From: Flavobacterium sp.
Lineage (GTDB): Bacteria; Bacteroidota; Bacteroidia; Flavobacteriales; Flavobacteriaceae
Reading direction: 5' to 3'
DNA length: 64,000 nucleotides
Assembly: GCA_015665265.1 (NCBI GenBank)
Contig: JADFAM010000009.1
Span: 62,001-126,000, forward strand
In this document: piece by piece, positions 26,755-35,294 of the stretch
How positions within the stretch are numbered: the first letter of the stretch is position 1
Layout: each line of letters starts with the position of its first letter
The notes under the pieces: generated by a model
Seen by the model: only the letters and a program-made list of their open reading frames with translations
Database searches by the model: none
Told to the model about the DNA's origin: nothing
Made by a program: the position numbers and the translations under genes

Positions 26755-27024
26755 TTATTTTCTAATTCCTAATTCTTTAATTATTGCACGATATCTTGTG
26801 ATATCTTTTTTCTTTAGATAGTCTAAAAGACTTCTACGCTTTCCAACCATTTTTACTAAAGAACGCTCTGTGTTAAAATCTTTACGATTTTGCTTTAAGT
26901 GTCCTGTTAAATGGTTAATTCTGTGCGTAAATAACGCAATTTGTCCTTCGGCAGAACCGGTGTTAGTTTTACTGTTACCGTGTTTTTCGAAGATTGTTTC
27001 TTTTACTTCTTTTGTTAAATACAT
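26755..27024 (-). CDS. rpsO: 30S ribosomal protein uS15
   Basis: Binds 16S rRNA early in 30S assembly. The ORF-track start adds 22 residues; the ATG at 27024 gives MYLTKEVKETIFEKHG and an 89-residue protein, the standard S15 length. Signature stretches are TGSAEGQIALFTHRINHLTGHLKQN and LVKMVGKRRSLLDYLKKKD. A promoter box lies at 27080-27087, leaving a leader of about 50 bases. That would suit the translational autoregulation known for S15 in other bacteria, though I did not see a defined pseudoknot. Confidence 0.97.
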   Translation of the reverse strand: MYLTKEVKETIFEKHGNSKTNTGSAEGQIALFTHRINHLTGHLKQNRKDFNTERSLVKMVGKRRSLLDYLKKKDITRYRAIIKELGIRK

Positions 27025-27079
27025 GCCAATATTATTTAAATGATTTTTATGTACATCAATGATTTTTTCATTGAAGTTG

Positions 27080-27087
27080 CAAATGTA
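27080..27087 (-). promoter_or_regulatory. -7 box of rpsO
   Basis: TACATTTG on the minus strand, an exact TAnnTTTG match. Its position inside the longer ORF-track reading supports the shorter S15 start. Confidence 0.5.
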
Positions 27088-27185
27088 CAATTATTTTATA
27101 AGGTAACCTACAAAATAAGTTTAGATGAATTTAGTGCGAGATACGTTGTAATCTATTGAATACTAGTATGAAAATAACAACTATT

Positions 27186-28043
27186 TTATGCTCTAATAGG
27201 TTGATTTTGTATGAGATCTATGTAAAGATTAATTTGTTGTTTTAGGTCTTTTCTTTCATAGATACCATCTAAAAAACCGTGTTCTAAAACAAATTCTGAG
27301 CGTTGAAAACCTTCTGGTAAATCTTTTCCAGTAGTATCTCTTACTACTCTAGGGCCAGCAAAGGCTATCAAAGCATTAGGTTCTGCAATGTTTATATCCC
27401 CCAACATAGCAAAAGAGGCAGTTGTTCCTCCTGTGGTTGGATCTGTACACAATGATATGTATGGAATTTTAGCTTCAGAAAGTTGAGCTAATTTTGCAGA
27501 GGTTTTAACTAGCTGCATTAATGATAAAGAAGCTTCCATCATTCTAGCTCCTCCAGATTTTGAGACCATTAAAAAGGGAAGCTTATTTTGAATAGAATAT
27601 TCAATTGCTCTTGATATTTTTTCACCAACAACACTTCCCATAGATCCACCAATGAAAGAAAAGTCCATTACTGCTATAACGATATCTTTTCCTAAAGATT
27701 TTCCAATAGCTGTTCGTACGGCATCTTTTAAATTTGTTTTTTCTTGGGCGGCTTTTAACCGATCAGGATATTTTTTTGTGTCTTCAAACTTAAGCGGATC
27801 TTTGGCCGTAATTTTAGTATTTAATTCTTTGAACTTGTTATCGTCAAATAGTAATTCAAAGTATTCTTTACTTCCTATTCTAACGTGATATCCATCCTCT
27901 GGACTTACATATAAATTTCGCTTTAACTCTTCAGTGTCAATTATTTTACCGCTGGGAGTTTTATACCACAATCCTTTGGGAGTGTCTTTTTTTGCTTCTG
28001 TAGGAGTATTAATTCCTTTTTCTTTTCTTTTAAACCAAGCCAT
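27186..28043 (-). CDS. accD: Acetyl-CoA carboxylase carboxyltransferase subunit beta (no zinc finger)
   Basis: Half of the carboxyltransferase that makes malonyl-CoA for fatty acid synthesis. The 285-residue sequence has the crotonase-like core ([49 protein letters not shown]). The N-terminal zinc finger is gone. Where E. coli has KCDSC and VCPKC, this protein has KTPSGK and VSPEDG, so all four cysteines are missing while the surrounding ELKRNLYV and HVRI are kept. I believe this replacement is common in Flavobacteriia. A promoter box lies at 28112-28119. Confidence 0.95.
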   Translation of the reverse strand: MAWFKRKEKGINTPTEAKKDTPKGLWYKTPSGKIIDTEELKRNLYVSPEDGYHVRIGSKEYFELLFDDNKFKELNTKITAKDPLKFEDTKKYPDRLKAAQEKTNLKDAVRTAIGKSLGKDIVIAVMDFSFIGGSMGSVVGEKISRAIEYSIQNKLPFLMVSKSGGARMMEASLSLMQLVKTSAKLAQLSEAKIPYISLCTDPTTGGTTASFAMLGDINIAEPNALIAFAGPRVVRDTTGKDLPEGFQRSEFVLEHGFLDGIYERKDLKQQINLYIDLIQNQPIRA

Positions 28044-28111
28044 ATACTAAAAGTTAGTTGTCTGTTAAGTAATGATAAATTTAAATAAATTTAATTCAAA
28101 AACTAAGTTTA

Positions 28112-28119
28112 CAAATCTA
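28112..28119 (-). promoter_or_regulatory. -7 box of accD
   Basis: TAGATTTG on the minus strand matches TAnnTTTG. It lies downstream of the aldolase terminator and leaves a leader of about 60 bases. Confidence 0.5.
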
Positions 28120-28143
28120 GTGGATTAATATTTAATTTTCTAA

Positions 28144-28207
28144 CAAAAAAAAAGTCTAATAGAAAACAAGATTATACTAATTCAATCTTGTTTTCTATTA
28201 GACTTTT
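28144..28207 (-). terminator. Long-stem terminator after the aldolase gene
   Basis: A 24-base-pair perfect stem (AAAAGTCTAATAGAAAACAAGATT with its complement at 28150-28207) around a 10-base loop, followed on the minus strand by nine T residues. Confidence 0.9.
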
Positions 28208-28230
28208 AGTAATTTTAAAATATTCTCTAT

Positions 28231-29298
28231 TTAAAGAGTATTTATATTATTTAAATCTTCAAATGCTTTTTTTAATCGACTCTTAAAAGTAACCTCTCCC
28301 TCACGAAGCCATTTTCTTGGGTCATAATGTTTTTTATTAGGTTGATCTGCTCCATCAGGATTTCCAATTTGGTTAGCTAGGTACGCTGCTTTCCCTTGCA
28401 TATAATCTCTAATCCCTTCAGTGAATGCAAATTGTAAATCGGTATCTATATTCATTTTTATAACACCATACCCTATAGATTCTCTAATTTCTTCTAATGT
28501 AGATCCAGAACCACCATGGAACACAAAATCAATTGTATTATGAGGTAGATTGAACTTTTCAGAAACATATTCTTGTGAATTTTTTAAAATCTTAGGTGTT
28601 AATTTCACATTTCCAGGCTTGTAAACACCATGAACATTTCCAAATGCAGCTGCTATTGTAAATTGAGGGCTAACTTTCATTAATTCTTCATAAGCATAAG
28701 CTACCTCCTCTGGTTGTGTATAAAGTTTTGAGACATCAACATCAGAATTATCAACACCATCTTCTTCTCCCCCCGTAATTCCTAATTCTATTTCTAAGGT
28801 CATTCCCATTTTAGACATACGCGCTAAATATTTTTTGCATATTTCTATATTTTCTTCAATGGGCTCCTCTGATAAATCAATCATGTGAGAACTATAAAGA
28901 GGTTTTCCTGTTGCAGCAAAATGTTCTTCACTTGCATCTAATAAACCGTCAATCCATGGTAACAACTTTTTTGCACAATGGTCTGTATGTAAAATTACAG
29001 GAACTCCATATGCTTCTGCTAATAAGTGAATATGCTTAGCGCCTGCAACACCACCAGCTATTGCTGATTTTTGATTTTCATTTGATAGTCCTTTACCTGC
29101 ATTAAATTGAGCACCTCCATTTGAAAACTGAATAATTACAGGAGCGTTTAAATCTCTTGCAGTTTCTAGTACAGCATTTATAGTGTTTGAGCCTACAACA
29201 TTTACTGCTGGTAAAGCAAATGATTTTTCTTTGGCTAGGTTAAAAATAGCTTGAACTTCTTTACCAGTTGCAACGCCTGGTTTAACATGATGACTCAT
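28231..29298 (-). CDS. fbaA: Fructose-bisphosphate aldolase class II
   Basis: Zn-dependent aldolase interconverting fructose-1,6-bisphosphate and triose phosphates. The 355 residues include the zinc and catalytic motif LHTDHCAKKLLPWIDG, LEIELGITGGEEDGVDNSDVD, AAFGNVHGVYKPGN and DFVFHGGSGST, all class IIA signatures. The length matches E. coli FbaA. It has its own promoter box at 29332-29339 and a strong terminator. Confidence 0.97.
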   Translation of the reverse strand: MSHHVKPGVATGKEVQAIFNLAKEKSFALPAVNVVGSNTINAVLETARDLNAPVIIQFSNGGAQFNAGKGLSNENQKSAIAGGVAGAKHIHLLAEAYGVPVILHTDHCAKKLLPWIDGLLDASEEHFAATGKPLYSSHMIDLSEEPIEENIEICKKYLARMSKMGMTLEIELGITGGEEDGVDNSDVDVSKLYTQPEEVAYAYEELMKVSPQFTIAAAFGNVHGVYKPGNVKLTPKILKNSQEYVSEKFNLPHNTIDFVFHGGSGSTLEEIRESIGYGVIKMNIDTDLQFAFTEGIRDYMQGKAAYLANQIGNPDGADQPNKKHYDPRKWLREGEVTFKSRLKKAFEDLNNINTL

Positions 29299-29331
29299 TT
29301 ATATTGAATTTAATGATTGAAAATTGAGGCT

Positions 29332-29339
29332 CAAAAGTA
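29332..29339 (-). promoter_or_regulatory. -7 box of the aldolase gene
   Basis: TACTTTTG on the minus strand, matching TAnnTTTG. A TTG lies 15 bases upstream, slightly closer than usual. The leader would be about 27 bases. Confidence 0.5.
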
Positions 29340-29422
29340 ATCAAAATATACGTACAAGAGTAAGATTTTGAGGCTGATAACCTTAAAAATCATCGAAATC
29401 GTTGTAGGTAAAAGTAATTTTT

Positions 29423-31936
29423 TTAGAAAGGATAATTTATTCCTATGTTATAAACTGCATTAGAAAAGTTATAATTTCTAAACCACTTGTTATTTTCTAA
29501 ATGGGGTTCATGCATTTTAAATCCTAAGTCTAGTCTAAAGACTAAAAAACTAAAATCATACCGCAATCCAAATCCAGAACCTACGGCAATATCTTTTATT
29601 GATTTAAATCCGTTAAAAGTTGCTTTTTCCTCAGCAAAAATTGAGTTAGTGATGTCCCATATATTACCTGCATCCACGAATAACGCCCCTTTTAAGCTGC
29701 CAAATAAATCAAATCTATATTCCGCACTTGTTAAAAATTTTAAACTACCAATATTGTATTCCAAACCAGAATTTCGACTACCAGGTCCTAGATCGTATGT
29801 TTGCCAAGCTCTAATGTCATTTGAGCCTCCTGCAAAATAACTTTTGGTAAATGGAATAACCGAATTATCATAGGGTATGATAGCTCCAATAAAACTTCTA
29901 AAGCCAATTACAGAATTATTATTCACCTCCCAAAACTTTTTGTATTCAATATCTGTTTTAAAATATTGTGCTAAAGGAATATTAAAAATGGTCTTTCTAT
30001 TATTACTGTCTTTTTTGTTAGATAATAATCCTCCAATATTTCCCGAGTTTGCTACTCTAACTTTAAAGAAAGAAAAATTATTATCTCTAAAATCACTTTG
30101 ATTATTAAAAGTATATGAATAAGCAATTGTAGGGATTAAGAAATCTGATGTGATGATATTATATCTATCTAAAATATTTAAATTATTTCTATATTGATCA
30201 GGATTACTTGTTTGAAACTCCTCGTCATTAAAAACAGTTTTCATAAATGAGACGGTTTCACCTTGCCGCTCTAATGTATAATTAGGATCATCGAAAAATA
30301 TTTTTGCAATAGAATTAAGTTTTATGTATTCAGAGTTATAAATATCAAAATAATTGCCAATTCTTAAGTTTCTTACATATTGTGTATTAAAAACATCTAG
30401 TTGTATTGTTTTTTTATCATTGTACTGCCACTTATAATCAATTAAGGCAGTAACGGTTTCTCTATCCAAACCAATATTTTGTTGGATACTTGTCCCTAAT
30501 GTAAACATTGTTCTGGGAGACATTCGTTTAGGGACTAATTTTCCTAAACCAAAAGGTGCTACAAAACGAGGTATTTCTAAAGACATGTCAGCTCCAATTT
30601 CCCATGAGTTGAAAAAACTACCTTCTTTATTGGCATCTTGAGATGCATTAAAGAATGAGCTAAGAAAAGATAATTTAAAAATTTCAGCACCTCTAAAAAT
30701 ATTTCTATTAATAAATGAAAACTTACCAGAAACCCCTAAATCTCTAATGTTAGAGTGTGTTAGTTCTGTTTCTAGATCAAGACTAAATTTATCTAAAGGA
30801 GTAAGAAAAATATTTACATCAAGTTGCTTGTTATTATCTTTAATTGTTTCATATTGTATGTTTGTAATCTTAAAATTTCTCAATGATTTTAAGTGTTTTC
30901 TAGTGAGGTTTCTAGTTGAGTCTGCATAAACTTGATTGGGTCTAATAAAAATTGATTCTGATAATAACCTAGGATTGTACTTTATTTTTTTATGAGCATG
31001 AAAAGTAACTCCTTCATAGTTTATAGAGTCTAGATATGGATTATTCTTTTTATTAAATGAATAGTCTGTATACACATTAATTTTTCTGAGCTTTAGGATA
31101 TCAAATAATTTTAATTCATAGTCTCCATTTTTCTTTACAACTCTTTTTTTATCAAAAATAACAAGGTCTACATTTGTTTTGTAGCTATTTGTAATAGCTG
31201 AATCTATATTGTAGTATCCTAAATCATTTTCTGTGAAGTGATAAATTCCATTATTTCGATAAAGATTTGTTATTCTTGAAGCCTCTTTAATAAAGTTAGC
31301 TTCTTTAAATTGATCTCCTTTTTTTAAAAAGGATAACGATTTTTGAGATTGGTATAATGAATCTAAAACTGGTGATTTTATATTTGTTATTATGCTATCT
31401 AAAAAAGTTGGTCTTCCTTTATCTATGGTGTAGTTTACAATTGCTTTTTTATTTTTTTGAACTTCAATACTAGATTGTGCTTTTACCCTGAAATACCCAT
31501 TATTTTTGTGATAGGCTGTTAGATTATTAATTGTTTTTGTAATTTTCTCATCTTTAATAATAACAGGTGCTTGACCATTTTTTAAAAACCAATTATTAAG
31601 ACCAATCATGCTGTTAGCATAAGAAATACTCTGTTTTTCTGAAAAAATATTTTTAATAAAATTATAAGTTTTGGGTTTTTTAATACCCCATTCGTTCACA
31701 GTATTAGGCTTGTTTTTATCACCCAAATTATAGAAATATAAGGAAAGTGGGAGGCCTAACGTTTTAATGTTAGGTTTTTGAACTAATAATTCGTTTAGAT
31801 CTGAATTCGTATTTTTCTTTTCATCTACAACAATAGTATTTTGTTTTAATAATAAGTCATCCTCCCCAAGTCTCTTTATTGAGCTACAACTAGACAAGAA
31901 CAATGTCAAAAAAAATAAAATAACGATTTTTTTCAT
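29423..31936 (-). CDS. BamA/TamA-family outer membrane assembly lipoprotein (TamL-like)
   Basis: The ORF-track start at 31951 is a TTG; the ATG at 31936 gives 837 residues starting with a lipoprotein signal (FLTLFLSSCSS, Cys17). Residues about 90-360 contain POTRA-like repeats (FRVKAQSSIEVQKNKKAIVNYTIDKG). The C-terminal half is an Omp85 barrel with the conserved YFAGGSNDIRAWQTYDLGPGS and GALFVDAGNIWD. Lipid-modified BamA-superfamily proteins of Bacteroidota are called TamL and work with TamB, but no tamB is adjacent here. It is divergent from the RNA methyltransferase gene. Confidence 0.88.
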   Translation of the reverse strand: MKKIVILFFLTLFLSSCSSIKRLGEDDLLLKQNTIVVDEKKNTNSDLNELLVQKPNIKTLGLPLSLYFYNLGDKNKPNTVNEWGIKKPKTYNFIKNIFSEKQSISYANSMIGLNNWFLKNGQAPVIIKDEKITKTINNLTAYHKNNGYFRVKAQSSIEVQKNKKAIVNYTIDKGRPTFLDSIITNIKSPVLDSLYQSQKSLSFLKKGDQFKEANFIKEASRITNLYRNNGIYHFTENDLGYYNIDSAITNSYKTNVDLVIFDKKRVVKKNGDYELKLFDILKLRKINVYTDYSFNKKNNPYLDSINYEGVTFHAHKKIKYNPRLLSESIFIRPNQVYADSTRNLTRKHLKSLRNFKITNIQYETIKDNNKQLDVNIFLTPLDKFSLDLETELTHSNIRDLGVSGKFSFINRNIFRGAEIFKLSFLSSFFNASQDANKEGSFFNSWEIGADMSLEIPRFVAPFGLGKLVPKRMSPRTMFTLGTSIQQNIGLDRETVTALIDYKWQYNDKKTIQLDVFNTQYVRNLRIGNYFDIYNSEYIKLNSIAKIFFDDPNYTLERQGETVSFMKTVFNDEEFQTSNPDQYRNNLNILDRYNIITSDFLIPTIAYSYTFNNQSDFRDNNFSFFKVRVANSGNIGGLLSNKKDSNNRKTIFNIPLAQYFKTDIEYKKFWEVNNNSVIGFRSFIGAIIPYDNSVIPFTKSYFAGGSNDIRAWQTYDLGPGSRNSGLEYNIGSLKFLTSAEYRFDLFGSLKGALFVDAGNIWDITNSIFAEEKATFNGFKSIKDIAVGSGFGLRYDFSFLVFRLDLGFKMHEPHLENNKWFRNYNFSNAVYNIGINYPF

Positions 31937-31959
31937 GAAACGTATTCGCAATATAAACT

Positions 31960-31967
31960 CAAAAATA
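31960..31967 (-). promoter_or_regulatory. -7 box of the TamL-like gene
   Basis: TATTTTTG on the minus strand, 23 bases before the ATG at 31936. It leaves a leader of roughly 17 bases and argues against the upstream TTG start. Confidence 0.4.
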
Positions 31968-32072
31968 CTACTTTTGATTACTATATTAAGATAAAAAACT
32001 TATCTAAAGCTTGTACAGAAGTATCAGTTTTAATGTTTTATGTTTTTTTAGTGAAAAATAATAATATAATTA

Positions 32073-32792
32073 ATGAGTTTATCTAAAAATCATATCAAAC
32101 TTATAACAAGTTTATCACAGAAAAAGTATCGACAAAAGCATAAATTGTTTGTTGTTGAAGGTGTTAAAGTTGTTCAAGAGTTTTTAAACTCATCATATGA
32201 ACTAGAAATAGTATTTTCTACAGATACAGATTTTTCATCTACCAATAAATTTATTGAAGTTACAGATCAAGAATTAAAAAAAATAAGCAGTTTAAAAAAC
32301 CCGAATAAAGTTCTAGCAATTTTTAAAATACCTAATCAAATTAATCCAATTACCGGCGGTTTAATACTTGCTTTAGACAGTATTAATGATCCTGGTAATT
32401 TGGGGACTATTATTCGTTTGTGTGATTGGTTTGGTATAGAACAGCTTGTTTGTTCAAATGAAACTGTAGATTGCTTTAACTCTAAGGTTGTTCAAGCTAG
32501 TATGGGTTCATTAACCAGAGTTGCCGTCTCCTACCTTGATTTAAAAAAATATTTACAAAATGCTTTAGCCCCAATCTTTCTAGCAGATATAGATGGTCTT
32601 AATGTTTATAAAACTAAACTTCCAGATTCTGCTGTATTAGTTCTAGGTAATGAAGCAAACGGAATTTCTGATGAGATAAAACAACTAGTAACTACTAAAA
32701 TTACAATCCCTAGGTATGGAGCCTTTCAACAAACGGAGAGTCTAAATGTAGCCACAGCATCAGCTATTTTATTGAGCGAGTTCCGAAGATAA
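32073..32792 (+). CDS. SpoU/TrmH-family RNA 2'-O-ribose methyltransferase
   Basis: SAM-dependent SPOUT methyltransferase of 239 residues. The N-terminal substrate-binding domain (about 1-85) has KLITSLSQKKYRQKHKLFVVEGVKVV. The knotted catalytic domain has LALDSINDPGNLGTIIRLCDWFG, VLVLGNEANGISDEI and IPRYGAFQQTESLNVATASAILLSE, which are SPOUT motifs 1 to 3. It resembles RlmB/TrmH-like 23S rRNA methyltransferases, but the target base cannot be assigned. The stop lies two bases from that of convergent porT. Confidence 0.92.
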   Translation: MSLSKNHIKLITSLSQKKYRQKHKLFVVEGVKVVQEFLNSSYELEIVFSTDTDFSSTNKFIEVTDQELKKISSLKNPNKVLAIFKIPNQINPITGGLILALDSINDPGNLGTIIRLCDWFGIEQLVCSNETVDCFNSKVVQASMGSLTRVAVSYLDLKKYLQNALAPIFLADIDGLNVYKTKLPDSAVLVLGNEANGISDEIKQLVTTKITIPRYGAFQQTESLNVATASAILLSEFRR

Positions 32793-32794
32793 AA

Positions 32795-33502
32795 TTATTC
32801 AAAAGAAAAGTTTAAGAAAACACCTCGTGTAGAAAATATATTGATAGGTGATGTCCACGGGCTATTGCTGTTATTATCATCAATCAATTCTCTATTCATC
32901 GCAAAAACTCCTCTAATTGAAGGAGAAAACTTAAAAAAGGATAAGTATATATCTACACCAACACCAAGTTCGTACATGAAATTACTTGTTTTCATTCTGA
33001 ACTCTCCACTAAAATTATCGTCAGAATTTTCTTGATTACTTGAAAAATTATGATCGTAAGATATTCCAGCAAGTACGTATGGTCTTATATTATTCCATCT
33101 ATCTGAACTTAACTTTAAAACCAAAGGTAGATGCAGGTAGGTAGATCCAATCTCTCGAATACTATCTCTTTCAGTGTTTAGTGTGGGACTATTGTTAAAA
33201 TAAATAGTTTTTGAATTACTAATTAAACCCGGCTCAAAACGTAAATTAACATTTTTATGAACTCTAAAATCAGCAATTAAGCCAACGTTAAACCCCAAGG
33301 TGGGTTTTATTTCTACTATGGTACTAGGGAAGTTACTGGGTTTATAATTAACTTTAAAATCGTTTTGATTAATACCTAAATAAAAACCATAATGAATTTT
33401 TGGATCATCAAAGGTTGGAAGGTTATCAACATTTCTTCTTTTCTGAGAAGATGCAGATAGTGCCATTGAAAAGGTAATTATAAAAAAAAAGATCTTTTTC
33501 AT
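32795..33502 (-). CDS. porT: Type IX secretion/gliding outer-membrane protein PorT
   Basis: PorT (SprT in F. johnsoniae) is needed for type IX secretion. The 235-residue protein has a signal peptide (IITFSMALSASSQKRR) and an eight-stranded-barrel pattern beginning IHYGFYLGINQNDF. Internal strands such as LRFEPGLISNSKTIYF and the terminal FLNFSFE with a C-terminal aromatic fit a barrel. It follows the menaquinone methyltransferase gene by one base, the porT-ubiE pairing seen widely in Flavobacteriia, which strengthens the assignment. Confidence 0.88.
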   Translation of the reverse strand: MKKIFFFIITFSMALSASSQKRRNVDNLPTFDDPKIHYGFYLGINQNDFKVNYKPSNFPSTIVEIKPTLGFNVGLIADFRVHKNVNLRFEPGLISNSKTIYFNNSPTLNTERDSIREIGSTYLHLPLVLKLSSDRWNNIRPYVLAGISYDHNFSSNQENSDDNFSGEFRMKTSNFMYELGVGVDIYLSFFKFSPSIRGVFAMNRELIDDNNSNSPWTSPINIFSTRGVFLNFSFE

Positions 33503-33503
33503 G

Positions 33504-34232
33504 TTATTTTGATGCAGAATATATGGTAGCTACTCCAAATGTTACGGGTTTATGGGTTGTATTTATAAACCCATTTTTTTTCAAAATATTGTTGAAGGCC
33601 TCTCCAAAAGGGAAAAAATTTGCTGATTCACTAAGATATGAATATGCTATTTTGTCTTTTGAAAAAAGTTTACCAATTACAGGTAAAATAAATGAGGTGT
33701 AAAACTTATATCCTTGTTTGAAGGGAAATTTTGTTGGGTTTGAAGTTTCAAGAACAACTAGTGTCCCCTTAGGTTTTAAAACTCGTCTAATTTCGCCCAG
33801 TCCTTTGTCTAAATTTGCAAAATTTCTAACACCAAATGAAACTGTAATTGCATCAAATGTATTGTCTGCGTATGGAATATCTTCAGAATCGCCTACAACC
33901 ATTTCTATTTTGTCATTTAACTGAGCTTTAGAAATTTTTTCTTTCCCTACTGCAAGCATTCCCTCAGAGATATCAAGTCCAATAATTTTTTTTGGGCCTA
34001 GAGTAGACATCATTAATGCTAGATCTCCTGTCCCTGTAGCAATATCTAAAATTTGTTGTGGATTATTTTTAGAAACAATCTGAACCACTTTTTTTCTCCA
34101 GCTAATATCTATTCCAAAAGAAATAACCCTATTTAAATCATCATAGTTTTTTGAAATGTTATTAAACATTGTTGCTACTTGATCTTTTTTGCCTAATTCG
34201 GAGTCTTTGTATGGTTTTATTATTTTTGACAT
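33504..34232 (-). CDS. menG: Demethylmenaquinone methyltransferase
   Basis: Class I SAM methyltransferase of 242 residues for the last C-methylation of menaquinone (ubiE/menG family). It has the SAM motif [15 protein letters not shown], then [42 protein letters not shown] and [18 protein letters not shown], all UbiE signatures. Bacteroidota generally use menaquinone, so MenG activity is expected. It sits upstream of porT with one base between them. Confidence 0.95.
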   Translation of the reverse strand: MSKIIKPYKDSELGKKDQVATMFNNISKNYDDLNRVISFGIDISWRKKVVQIVSKNNPQQILDIATGTGDLALMMSTLGPKKIIGLDISEGMLAVGKEKISKAQLNDKIEMVVGDSEDIPYADNTFDAITVSFGVRNFANLDKGLGEIRRVLKPKGTLVVLETSNPTKFPFKQGYKFYTSFILPVIGKLFSKDKIAYSYLSESANFFPFGEAFNNILKKNGFINTTHKPVTFGVATIYSASK

Positions 34233-34262
34233 TTTAAATCTTTAGATAGATTTCAATTTTAA

Positions 34263-35174
34263 TTATCCATTAATAGCTACCACCTGACTAATTTTATTGG
34301 GAAGCATTTCTTGTAACATTGTTTCTATTCCATTTTTTAAAGTGATAGTAGAGGAGGGACATCCACTACAAGCTCCTTGCAATACAACCTTAACAATCTT
34401 CGTTTCCTCATTGTAAGATTTAAATGCTATATTTCCTCCATCTGATGCTACTGCAGGACGAATATATTCATCTAAAATAGCTATAATTTTAGCAGAAGTT
34501 CCCTCAAAGTTGATGATATCATCCTCTTTTTCTTTAGATTTATTAGGTGTACTATTTGATTTAGGGAGTTCTTGAATAATTGTCTTATTGTCTTGAAGAT
34601 ATGAACTAATAAAGTTTCTTATTTCCGAGTATACATCGTTCCATTCCACAATGTCAAATTTAGTAATGGAAATGTAATTTTCAGATATAAAAACTTCTTT
34701 TACAAATGAAAACCCAAAGAGAGCTTTTGCTAAAGGAGAAGATTTACTTGCTTCTTCAATGTTTATATACTCAACATCTGTATTGGTCAGAGATTTATTT
34801 GTTCCAAACTTCATAGTAGATGGGTTAGGTGTTGCCTCTGCATAGACCTCAATAGGTTCTTTCTTTCTTGAGCTATTAGTTTCGTTTACAGCAATACCAC
34901 CATCAATTAAATAGGCTTCAATTTGTTCTCTAACTTCTTCTTGAACATCACTCCATTCAACGATATCAAATCTTTGAATTGCAATAAAATTTGCAGTAAT
35001 AAATACTTTTTTTACAAAAGGTAAATAGAATAATTGTTGGGCTAGAGGAGAGTCTTTAGCATCATCTATGTTATTATATTCATAGCTACCTCCATTAATT
35101 AAAATTTGAGTGCTTACAAATTTTAAAATATTTTTATTGTTGGTTGATTGAATCGTAATTTTTTGTGAACTCAT
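34263..35174 (-). CDS. NifU-family Fe-S scaffold with duplicated N-terminal domain
   Basis: Fe-S carrier of the Nfu type, 303 residues. The C-terminal NifU domain (about 218-300) has the cluster-binding CxxC in QGACSGCPSSTITLKNGIE. The N-terminal Nfu_N domain occurs twice, about residues 1-92 and 105-195. Both copies share SPLAQQLF/SPLAKALF, FVKKVFI/FVKEVFI and FDIVEWSDV/FDIVEWNDV. The duplication appears normal for the long form in Flavobacteriia. It probably works downstream of the SUF proteins encoded at 5.6-6.9 kb, though it is not linked to them here. Confidence 0.92.
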   Translation of the reverse strand: MSSQKITIQSTNNKNILKFVSTQILINGGSYEYNNIDDAKDSPLAQQLFYLPFVKKVFITANFIAIQRFDIVEWSDVQEEVREQIEAYLIDGGIAVNETNSSRKKEPIEVYAEATPNPSTMKFGTNKSLTNTDVEYINIEEASKSSPLAKALFGFSFVKEVFISENYISITKFDIVEWNDVYSEIRNFISSYLQDNKTIIQELPKSNSTPNKSKEKEDDIINFEGTSAKIIAILDEYIRPAVASDGGNIAFKSYNEETKIVKVVLQGACSGCPSSTITLKNGIETMLQEMLPNKISQVVAING

Positions 35175-35294
35175 TTTTAAATATTAGAAAATGAATTGCA
35201 AAATTACTGCAAAAAAAATGAATAGATATGTTAAATAAATATAAATAAGGTTGTAAAAATGAAAGAATTATTCTTGAAAAAAACGACTTTCCAT

